Shown here piece after piece: positions 53,997 through 61,148 of a stretch of 64,000 nucleotides of DNA. The DNA comes from Flectobacillus sp049240685 (GTDB taxonomy: Bacteria; Bacteroidota; Bacteroidia; Cytophagales; Spirosomataceae): NCBI RefSeq assembly GCF_049240685.1, contig NZ_JBMLSD010000259.1, positions 6,033 through 70,032 of the forward strand, written 5' to 3'. A model generated the notes under the pieces. The model made no database searches and was not told the origin of the DNA. It saw only the letters and a program-made list of their open reading frames with translations. Position 1 is the stretch's first letter. The number at the start of each line of letters is the position of its first letter. The translations under genes and the position numbers were made by a program.

Positions 53997-54386
53997 TTAC
54001 TTGGTTACGCACAAGCCATTCACGCAATCTACTGTTGGAATGGACATAATGGCACAGTCTGATACTCGACTATATTTGATATTAAGCTGGCGTTCGTATT
54101 CGGTATAATCATTGATTTTTTGAGTCAAAACCTTTTCATCTACCTTTCCGACCGAGTATACGATAAACTGAGTAGGGCCACCACAAGCCTTCGAGCCCAT
54201 CGACATTACACGGCATTCGTCGCCAGCACATGCTTTGTTTTTAGCATAATCTTTGATTTCGGCTCCCATTTGGGTTAATTTTTGATAATCCATTTCCTCT
54301 TCTGTCAGACCATCCTCCCCTAATCCGCTTTTGGAACAGCTCCACATAAGGCTTCCAGCTAGCGCAAACATCATTAACTTTTTCAT
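53997..54386 (-). CDS. Cys-rich lipoprotein of unknown function, A
   Basis: A 129-residue lipoprotein starting at the ATG at 54386 (MKKLMMFALAGSLMWSC, lipidation Cys17). The mature part has at least seven further Cys: ACAGDEC, KACGGPTQF, VSDCAIM and TVDCVNGLC. The sequence ends in LCVTK. I do not recognise a family; the Cys pairs suggest disulfide-bonded extracellular structure. It lies 40 bp after the next lipoprotein gene on the same strand, so the two probably form an operon. Confidence 0.75.
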   Translation of the reverse strand: MKKLMMFALAGSLMWSCSKSGLGEDGLTEEEMDYQKLTQMGAEIKDYAKNKACAGDECRVMSMGSKACGGPTQFIVYSVGKVDEKVLTQKINDYTEYERQLNIKYSRVSDCAIMSIPTVDCVNGLCVTK

Positions 54387-54426
54387 AGCATTTATTTGTT
54401 TGTAGTTTATTACTGTTTTGAGGTTT

Positions 54427-54936
54427 TTACTTACTTTTAATAGTGGCCACTTCAACCATCAATTTTTGATGTGAATCAATCATGTCATCCAATCGCCATG
54501 CTTTCAAGGATTGACTTGTTTTGACTTGAACATATAACATTCCACCATCGGCACAGCCCGGGCAACCTACCGTCTGAATAGCCTGTCCATTATCGTTGAT
54601 AGCCCTCAAATGGCTTTTTATTTTCTGAACAATTTGTTCGGCCTTTGCTTTTTCTGTAGAACTTAATTTATACCCTTGAAAACGATAGTTTTCAGCATTT
54701 TTACAATAAGCATTACTTGTATCGGCATATAACTGATCGCCTGCATACAAATATAGCCCTGTGGTGCGACAGCCCCAACCTAAACCAACATTACCGAAAA
54801 CAATGTATTCACTCAGATCATTTTTGGTCAAATCAATCGTTTGATTTTTGAGTACATCCGAGTCTACAATGCTACTTGAACTCGAAGCACAACCCAAAAC
54901 ACTAAGTATGATTGATACTATCAGTAGATTTTTCAT
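54427..54936 (-). CDS. Lipoprotein of unknown function, B
   Basis: A 169-residue lipoprotein (signal MKNLLIVSIILSVLGC, Cys16). The mature part has paired Cys in GWGCRTTGLYLYAG and VGCPGCADGGMLYVQVK and a helical SSTEKAKAEQIVQKIKSHL stretch. It shares Cys density and neighbourhood with lipoprotein A but no clear sequence similarity. Function unknown. Confidence 0.75.
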   Translation of the reverse strand: MKNLLIVSIILSVLGCASSSSSIVDSDVLKNQTIDLTKNDLSEYIVFGNVGLGWGCRTTGLYLYAGDQLYADTSNAYCKNAENYRFQGYKLSSTEKAKAEQIVQKIKSHLRAINDNGQAIQTVGCPGCADGGMLYVQVKTSQSLKAWRLDDMIDSHQKLMVEVATIKSK

Positions 54937-55262
54937 AAGTAAAACAAGTTATAATTTAATGGAATATTAGTAATTGGTATAGACTTTAGGCTGTAATCGG
55001 CAAAATATATCTATTGTTACAAAAAAACGATTTGGCCATCTTTGCCTGTTGCCTTCAATACAAAACTTAAATCTAATACAGCACTCATATTTAAGTAATC
55101 GTGCAGAATTACATTTAAGTTTTGTGTTTAGGGACAAGGCAACAGGCACAGCGTGTTAAAATGTTTTTATTAACCACAGCTATGCTTTTTCCCAAAGCCC
55201 ACCGCCGAAAGCCGATACCTGAAAGCCTAAGCACAATCTTAAACTTTATTTTGTCCATTAAC
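54937..55262. repeat. Repeat-rich intergenic region with a long hairpin and dispersed element copy 2
   Basis: 326 bp with no gene. An inverted repeat has arms TGCCTGTTGCCTT (55043-55055) and AAGGCAACAGGCA (55136-55148), with the inner arms AATACAAAACTTAAAT and TTTAAGTTTTGTG also pairing. The stretch 55131-55230 is the inverted copy of the ~90-bp element at 9819-9905. Confidence 0.8.
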
Positions 55263-55913
55263 TTAATACACCCCAGCACCGACAGTGATTTTAACATTTT
55301 TCAAAAAGCCTTTTTTCTGTGTTTTGACTGGAACAAGTGGTTGTGGTTCAAAATATGGCGTTTGAACAGTTGGAATGGTGATTTCCTTTATTCTATAATT
55401 TTCTTGCAAATTGCCATGAACTACGGGTATTTCTTTAGTGGTGGTAGGTGATATAAAAGTGATAGAGTCCACTACCGATTTTTTCACAAGTTCTTCTGCT
55501 ACTATTGGCTGTGTTTCTATCAGAGCTTTATCTTCCTCAATTCTTGGTGTTTCGGGTGCTATACTTTTCTCAACTAAGATATGATTCTCTTCCTGCATTT
55601 TTTTGGCAGTAGTTATAGGCTTTATCATAGTTTGTTGCTGAACGATAGGCTGTTCGGGTAAATCTTGGGTGTTATCCTCCTCTGGTTTCAAGAACCATGC
55701 ACCTACCAGCACCACTACTGCTAATCCAGCAGAATAAAGTCCCCAGGCACTACTAGACGCCCCACCACTCGCATCTGGTGTGGACGACGAAGGAGCAGAC
55801 TGCTCCAAGGACGCTTCTATGCCATCCCATACCCAGTCGGATGGGGTCATAGAGGCATCATCGAAGGCGTCTCGCCATTGGTCCTCAAAAGAATTGTGTG
55901 ATGAATTATCCAT
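55263..55913 (-). CDS. Probable anti-sigma factor, single transmembrane segment
   Basis: A 216-residue membrane protein coded 49 bp after an ECF sigma gene. The cytoplasmic N-terminus (MDNSSHNSFEDQWRDAFDDA and then PSDWVWDGIEASLE) resembles the sigma-binding zone of Bacteroidota anti-sigma factors; one TM segment is at about residues 57-74 (LYSAGLAVVVLVGAWFL). The periplasmic tail is Gln/Pro/Glu-rich and ends abruptly at KITVGAGVY, where a repeat element begins right after the stop, so the C-terminus may have been shortened. Function assigned from context and topology. Confidence 0.7.
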   Translation of the reverse strand: MDNSSHNSFEDQWRDAFDDASMTPSDWVWDGIEASLEQSAPSSSTPDASGGASSSAWGLYSAGLAVVVLVGAWFLKPEEDNTQDLPEQPIVQQQTMIKPITTAKKMQEENHILVEKSIAPETPRIEEDKALIETQPIVAEELVKKSVVDSITFISPTTTKEIPVVHGNLQENYRIKEITIPTVQTPYFEPQPLVPVKTQKKGFLKNVKITVGAGVY

Positions 55914-55962
55914 TATAGTGATTTTATCAGTAAAGATTTTGTCATATTATTTAATTTGTGCT

Positions 55963-56508
55963 TTATCCTACTTTATCGTACGAAAGTTGTGTTTGTAATA
56001 ACTGTTTTGCTCTGGAGTATTGCGACTTTGAAGTTCCTTCCGAAATACCCAACATTTCAGCAATTTCATGGTGCTGATATCCTTCAATTGCATACAAGTT
56101 AAATACAGTTTGGCAACCCTTTGGTAATTTGTGAATCATCGCCAATAATTCCTGAAAATGAATTCCTTCGATACTCGTGCCTTTATCTGAAAAATGGTTT
56201 TCAAATTCGGCTACATCCGACATATCCTGCCAAGGCTGTTGAGCTCGAATATGTTTGATGGCGGTATTTACAACAATTCTTTTAATCCAAGCGCCAATCG
56301 TACTTTCACCTCTAAAGCTAGCCAAGTTTTGAAATATCTTTATAAAAGCTTCTTGAAGAATATCCTCCGCTTCGGCCTTGCTTTGTGCATAGCGTGAGCA
56401 TACCACCAACATACGCGATGCGTAAGCCTGATAGAGCTTTCGCTGTGCAATGCGGTCGTTTTGCAAACAAGCGTTTATGAGGTCTTTTTCAAGTTCCAAT
56501 GTATTCAA
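55963..56508 (-). CDS. ECF-type RNA polymerase sigma factor
   Basis: A 181-residue sigma-70 family protein with region 2 (YAQSKAEAEDILQEAFIKIFQNLASF) and region 4 helix-turn-helix (LPKGCQTVFNLYAIEGYQHH and EIAEMLGISEGTSKSQYSRAK). Region 3 and 1 are absent, as in extracytoplasmic-function sigmas. The adjacent membrane protein is its probable anti-sigma. It is divergent from gatB. Target genes cannot be read from the sequence. Confidence 0.92.
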   Translation of the reverse strand: MNTLELEKDLINACLQNDRIAQRKLYQAYASRMLVVCSRYAQSKAEAEDILQEAFIKIFQNLASFRGESTIGAWIKRIVVNTAIKHIRAQQPWQDMSDVAEFENHFSDKGTSIEGIHFQELLAMIHKLPKGCQTVFNLYAIEGYQHHEIAEMLGISEGTSKSQYSRAKQLLQTQLSYDKVG

Positions 56509-56695
56509 TGTGTTTTTATAAGCTTACGGACAATACATACAACGCCTCTGGGCATTACGAAAATGTGTTTTTTGAACATTTTAATAAAAGAGTTCTTCTC
56601 TAACCAAAAGGTTGGAACAAAATGATTTATTTTTTGAAAACCATCAAATTTCCAATCACTTAGCCTTGCTGGTTATACCGAGCCATGCTTTTTAC

Positions 56696-56703
56696 TATCT
56701 TTG
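56696..56703 (+). promoter_or_regulatory. Bacteroidota -7 promoter element for gatB
   Basis: TATCTTTG matches TAnnTTTG, about 79 bp before the GTG start. Confidence 0.5.
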
Positions 56704-56781
56704 TGGACGATTGTTCCACAAGGCAGAAACTTTTTTACAAAAATACAGAAGATTCTTGCCTCAAACTGAAATTAATATTCT

Positions 56782-58239
56782 GTGAACCAAGAAATTAGAA
56801 ACAAATATGAAGTTGTTATTGGCCTAGAGGTACACGCTCAACTTCAAACAGAAAGTAAAATTTTTGCGGCAGACTCTGCGTCTTTTGGAGCTGCGCCTAA
56901 TACACATATTTCGCCTATTACGCTAGGACACCCAGGTACTTTGCCAAAACTTAATCGTAAGGCGGTGGAATACGCTATCAAAATGGGCTTTGCTGCTGGC
57001 TCAAAAATATCTGAATATCAATATTTTGACCGCAAAAACTATTTTTATCCTGACCTTCCAAAAGGGTATCAGATTACCCAAGACAAAACGCCTATTTGTA
57101 TTGGGGGTGGTGTAAAAGTAAAATTGTCTACAGGTGAAAAAGTCGTACGCTTCCACCATATCCACTTGGAAGAAGATGCAGGCAAATCTCTTCATGCCGA
57201 GGGTTCGAGCGACAGCCTTATTGACTACAACCGTGCAGGTACGCCTTTGATTGAAATGGTAACAGAACCTGAAATCAAGTCGTCGGAAGAAGCTGCACAA
57301 TTTATGACCGAAGTTCGTAAGCTTGTAAGATACTTGCATATCTGCGATGGTAACATGGAAGAAGGCTCATTGCGTTGCGATGTCAATATCTCTGTAATGC
57401 CAGTTGGTAGTAAAGTTTTTGGTACAAAAGTTGAAATCAAAAACATGAACTCGATTCGCTTTATTCAAAAAGCCATTGATTATGAGGTAGTTCGTCAGAT
57501 TGAGGCCGTAGAAGCTGGTGAAAAAATCATTCAGGAAACACGCAACTTCGACCCTGCCACTGGACGTACCTCGGGTATGCGTGAAAAGGAATCGATGAAC
57601 GACTATCGCTATTTCCCTGAACCAGACTTAGTGCCTCTACATATTTCGGAAGAGCTACTCACCCAAGTAAAAGCTCAAATGCCTGCTTTGCCTTGGGAGC
57701 TTTTCGAGAAGTTTACCAAAACTTATGGCTTGCCAGATTATGACGCTGGTGTATTAACAGATAGCCGTGAAGTAGCCGAATATTTTGACGCAACTTGCCA
57801 GTTTACCAAAAACTACAAAGCTGCCTCAAACTGGATTATGGGTACGGTAAAATCATACCTCAATGACAATCACTTGGAAATTGAGCAATTGACTGTTACG
57901 CCCGAAAAGTTAGCACAACTTATCAATCTGGTAGACGAAGGGAAAGTGAGTACATCAACAGCCTCACAACAGATTTTCCCTGTAATGGTAACGGATACAT
58001 CGGCTAGTCCACTGCAAATTGCTGAAGCAAAGAATTTGATTCAACAAAGCAATACCGACACACTTCAGTCGTTAATTGATGAGGTTTTGGCAGCCAATCC
58101 AGCCAAAGTAAAAGAGTACAAAAATGGTAAAAAAGGGTTATTAGGAATGTTCATGGGTGATATCATGAAAAAATCAAAAGGCTCGGCCGACCCAAAAGTT
58201 ACCACAGCACTTTTACAAAAAACACTAGACTCGCTCTAA
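56782..58239 (+). CDS. gatB: Asp-tRNA(Asn)/Glu-tRNA(Gln) amidotransferase subunit B
   Basis: Transamidates mischarged tRNAs in the GatCAB complex. The 485-residue product starts at GTG (56782): a stop lies three codons upstream and the next in-frame ATG would remove the conserved YEVVIGLEVHAQLQTESKIF. Other landmarks are GTLPKLNRKAVEYAIKMGFA, YFDRKNYFYPDLPKGYQITQ and GNMEEGSLRCDVNISV, and the C-terminal tRNA-binding domain (GMFMGDIMKKSKGSADPK). gatA and gatC are not adjacent. A hairpin follows the gene. Confidence 0.96.
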   Translation: MNQEIRNKYEVVIGLEVHAQLQTESKIFAADSASFGAAPNTHISPITLGHPGTLPKLNRKAVEYAIKMGFAAGSKISEYQYFDRKNYFYPDLPKGYQITQDKTPICIGGGVKVKLSTGEKVVRFHHIHLEEDAGKSLHAEGSSDSLIDYNRAGTPLIEMVTEPEIKSSEEAAQFMTEVRKLVRYLHICDGNMEEGSLRCDVNISVMPVGSKVFGTKVEIKNMNSIRFIQKAIDYEVVRQIEAVEAGEKIIQETRNFDPATGRTSGMREKESMNDYRYFPEPDLVPLHISEELLTQVKAQMPALPWELFEKFTKTYGLPDYDAGVLTDSREVAEYFDATCQFTKNYKAASNWIMGTVKSYLNDNHLEIEQLTVTPEKLAQLINLVDEGKVSTSTASQQIFPVMVTDTSASPLQIAEAKNLIQQSNTDTLQSLIDEVLAANPAKVKEYKNGKKGLLGMFMGDIMKKSKGSADPKVTTALLQKTLDSL

Positions 58240-58351
58240 CACGAGCTTATAGGGAAAAGGCTGTCGAATAAACAAAGTATTCGATGTCATTCGAAGCAAA
58301 TGATTCTGGAATCACTTGCTGAAAGCCTTTCGCCAACAGCTCAAATATTCC

Positions 58352-58413
58352 AAAGGCATTTATTAGACATTCATTACGATTGTATTTTTGTAAAACGTCT
58401 AATAAATGCCTTT
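58352..58413. repeat. 17-bp-arm hairpin with a -7 promoter box in its loop
   Basis: AAAGGCATTTATTAGAC (58352-58368) and its exact complement (58397-58413) around a 28-base loop that contains TATTTTTG (58383-58390). Upstream it may act as the gatB 3' end; the loop box may drive the following gene. Confidence 0.85.
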
Positions 58414-58441
58414 TATCCTTTTATCAGTTACCGCTTTATTT

Positions 58442-59596
58442 ATGAAAAAATCAATTTTGAGTATCCTCAGCATTCTGCTTGGATTCTCGATGGTAGCACA
58501 AACCTCAGCCCCCAAAAAAGCTCAAATCACAGGGAAAGTACAAAATGTAGCTCCCGACAAAAAAGTCTATCTCCAAATGATTAATGGTCGAGGCACGGCT
58601 GTTAATATCGACTCTGCCCATGTAGACGCCAATCACACGTTTAAATTCAACACTCCTATTACCGAGGGAGGAGGATACTATCTGGTAAACTTTTTCAATA
58701 TGCCCTTAAGTCAAAAAATCTTACTGATTCTTGAAGGAGGCGAAAAAGTAGAAGTATTAGCCGATGGAATGGATACTCCTCAGGCAAGAGGTAAATTCCA
58801 AATTAAAGGAGATTCTAAAAACGTTCAATATTTCAACCAAATCATCAAAATCAATCAAGAGTTACAAACTAAGGTTGAAGGTTGGAACAAACAAGTAACC
58901 ATTGCAACAGAGAAAAAGGACGATGCTACTTTACAAAAGATTCAGAATGATTTTCAAAACGCTCAACAAATTACAGTAGGTAAAATCAAAGCCTTGATTC
59001 CAGAAATGGGCTCTGAGTTGGTAGCGCTCTGGACAGCTGGCAATTTCCTAAATCCTGAAACAGATATGGATTTATTAGAGCAAGTAGCTGAAACTTTCAA
59101 AAAAGAAAAAGCTAATTCGCCTAACCCACATATCAAATCGTTCTTGGAGCAAATCAAGCGTATGAAAGGTGTTGCCATTGGTTCGGAAGCACCCGAAATC
59201 GCCCTCAAAACACCTCAAGATAGTTTAGTAAAACTTTCTTCGATGCGTGGTAAGTATGTATTGATTGACTTTTGGGCAAGCTGGTGCGGACCTTGTCGTC
59301 GCGAAAACCCAAATGTTGTAAGAATTTACAACCGTTTTCATACCAAAGGTTTCGATATTTTGGGTGTGAGCCTCGACCAAGAAAAAAATGCTTGGGTTCG
59401 TGCCATTGAAAAAGACGGGTTGGTTTGGCAACAAGTATCCGACCTTCAATTCTGGAATAGCGTTGCTGCAGCAGCCTACGGCGTAAGCGCAATTCCTGCT
59501 CAGTTTTTGATAGATAAAGAAGGAAAGGTAATTGCTAAATACACAGGAAGCTCAGCCGAATTAGAAAAAAAATTAGAAGAAATCTTTAAAGATTAA
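58442..59596 (+). CDS. TlpA/ResA-like thiol-disulfide oxidoreductase with N-terminal DUF4369-like domain
   Basis: A 384-residue exported protein. Signal peptide about residues 1-20 (ends FSMVAQ), a DUF4369-like beta domain (ITGKVQNVAPDKKVYLQMING) at about 25-130, a helical linker, and a thioredoxin domain with DFWASWCGPCRRENPN (Cys281 and Cys284). AIPAQFLIDKEGKV holds the cis-Pro region. Such proteins reduce disulfides in the periplasm, for example in cytochrome c assembly. The ATG at 58442 is chosen because 12 extra upstream codons would spoil the signal peptide. A terminator follows. Confidence 0.92.
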   Translation: MKKSILSILSILLGFSMVAQTSAPKKAQITGKVQNVAPDKKVYLQMINGRGTAVNIDSAHVDANHTFKFNTPITEGGGYYLVNFFNMPLSQKILLILEGGEKVEVLADGMDTPQARGKFQIKGDSKNVQYFNQIIKINQELQTKVEGWNKQVTIATEKKDDATLQKIQNDFQNAQQITVGKIKALIPEMGSELVALWTAGNFLNPETDMDLLEQVAETFKKEKANSPNPHIKSFLEQIKRMKGVAIGSEAPEIALKTPQDSLVKLSSMRGKYVLIDFWASWCGPCRRENPNVVRIYNRFHTKGFDILGVSLDQEKNAWVRAIEKDGLVWQQVSDLQFWNSVAAAAYGVSAIPAQFLIDKEGKVIAKYTGSSAELEKKLEEIFKD

Positions 59597-59635
59597 TTTT
59601 CGTAATAAATACTTCGCCCATCAAGCAAACATCAA

Positions 59636-59670
59636 CCTGACAATATTTTATCAATACTGTCAGGTTTTTT
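59636..59670 (+). terminator. Intrinsic terminator after the thioredoxin-like gene
   Basis: CCTGACAATATT and AATACTGTCAGG (one G-T) followed by TTTTTT. The proC -7 box begins five bases later. Confidence 0.9.
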
Positions 59671-59674
59671 GTTG

Positions 59675-59682
59675 TAATTTTG
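59675..59682 (+). promoter_or_regulatory. Bacteroidota -7 promoter element for proC
   Basis: TAATTTTG matches TAnnTTTG and sits right after the terminator T run, 77 bp before the proC ATG. Confidence 0.55.
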
Positions 59683-59759
59683 TTCCACAAAACTGAAATT
59701 CAGCTGATAACCAAATTCATAATCATTTTTAATTAATTTTTGACCAAAAACAAACCATC

Positions 59760-60560
59760 ATGAAAGTAGCTATTGTTGGAGCGGGTAATATGGGAATGGC
59801 CTTTGCCAAATCTTTTATTCAATATGATTTAGTAAAAAAAGAAAACCTATTCCTAATCGAAAAAAATGCTGCCAGAGCCGAAGCGCTTCAATCAGAAAAA
59901 GCAGGTGTTGTGGTAGATACTATCTCTCCTAAAGTTGGAGAATACGATTTAATCATCCTTTCGGTTAAGCCCCAAGACTATCCAACAGTTTCTGAAGAAC
60001 TTAAAAAAGTAATCCAGCCCAACCAAATTATTTTGAGTATCATGGCTGGTATTTCTATCGATAAAATACAGGAATCCCTTAATCACCGAATTATTGTAAG
60101 AGCCATGCCAAACACTCCTGCATTGTTGGGAATGGGGATGACTGCTTTTGCTGCTTCTGGAGATATTACATTGAGCCAATTAAAGAAAGTTGAAAACTTG
60201 ATTAACTCTACTGGTCGTGCGGTGTTCTTAGAGGAAGAATCTCTGCTCGATGCCGTAACAGCGTTGTCAGGTAGTGGTCCTGCTTATTTCTTCTATTTGG
60301 TAAAAGCTATGATAGAGGCAGGTAAAGAAATGGGCTTTGAGGACTCTATGGCAGCATTATTGGTAAAACAAACAATGTTGGGCTCATTTCACCTTATCAA
60401 CAATGCCGAAAAGAGCCTCGACGAACTCATTAAGGCTGTCGCGTCGAAAGGTGGAACCACCGAAGCTGCACTCAAGCGGTTTGAAGAAGGTTTATTAGCT
60501 CAAAACTTAAAAGAAGGTATTTTTGCAGCACAAAAAAGAGCAACAGAACTTTCTAAATAA
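59760..60560 (+). CDS. proC: Pyrroline-5-carboxylate reductase
   Basis: Last step of proline synthesis, NAD(P)H-dependent. The 266-residue product has the Rossmann motif VGAGNMGMAFAKSF at the N-terminus, RAMPNTPALLGMGMTAF in the middle and the ProC signature ALSGSGPAYFFYLVKAMIEAG near residues 163-183, followed by VASKGGTTEAALKRFEEG. No fusion or truncation. A post-stop repeat element starts directly after the gene. Confidence 0.96.
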   Translation: MKVAIVGAGNMGMAFAKSFIQYDLVKKENLFLIEKNAARAEALQSEKAGVVVDTISPKVGEYDLIILSVKPQDYPTVSEELKKVIQPNQIILSIMAGISIDKIQESLNHRIIVRAMPNTPALLGMGMTAFAASGDITLSQLKKVENLINSTGRAVFLEEESLLDAVTALSGSGPAYFFYLVKAMIEAGKEMGFEDSMAALLVKQTMLGSFHLINNAEKSLDELIKAVASKGGTTEAALKRFEEGLLAQNLKEGIFAAQKRATELSK

Positions 60561-61148
60561 TATGCTTTAGGCTATAAGCCATAGGCATTAGGTCTATACG
60601 AAGGATTTGAAATTATTGCTGATTTCGGAAATATAAAAACCTACCTTAGTTTTTTGTAAAATATGAATCAAAAAAGTGGCTTACACTTCCGAAATTCAAC
60701 ATCCTAAATCCAAAATAGTTTGAAATCCTTCGTATTCTACTAATATAGAACCATTCTTCATTGGCACCAGAGTAAACCAATTTCATATAAATATTGTCAT
60801 ATATACAAGAATAATCGTAAATTAGAACTATTCGTGCATAGTATAGAGCGATTTAGTATAAAAGTGACTTTGTGATTTATTATTTGAAAACTAGCAATTC
60901 ATACAAAATAGGTAATGATTTCGGCTTTTTCACCACCGAAATGCCTTTTCTCAAATCCACAATCTACTTATTGGTATCATTTTAGCTCTTACTCATATAG
61001 TGGCTAAGCACTGTCTGTTCTAACTGGAAGTTAGAAGCCTCAAGATTTTAGATTTTATCAAAATCATAAAAACAGCTATTTATCTATACATTATTTCTCA
61101 TTTTTTAACTGAAACAATCCTTTTCTTAAAAAAGGTAATTATATATCA
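60561..61148. repeat. Long intergenic region with post-stop repeat and inverted repeat
   Basis: 588 bp without a gene. The repeat unit at 60568-60592 is a close copy of those after prfA and trpD. An inverted repeat pairs ATACGAAGGATTT (60596-60608) with AAATCCTTCGTAT (60723-60735), with further inner complementarity (GATTTCGGAA with TTCCGAAATTC). The rest, up to rnr, shows nothing clear. Confidence 0.75.
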
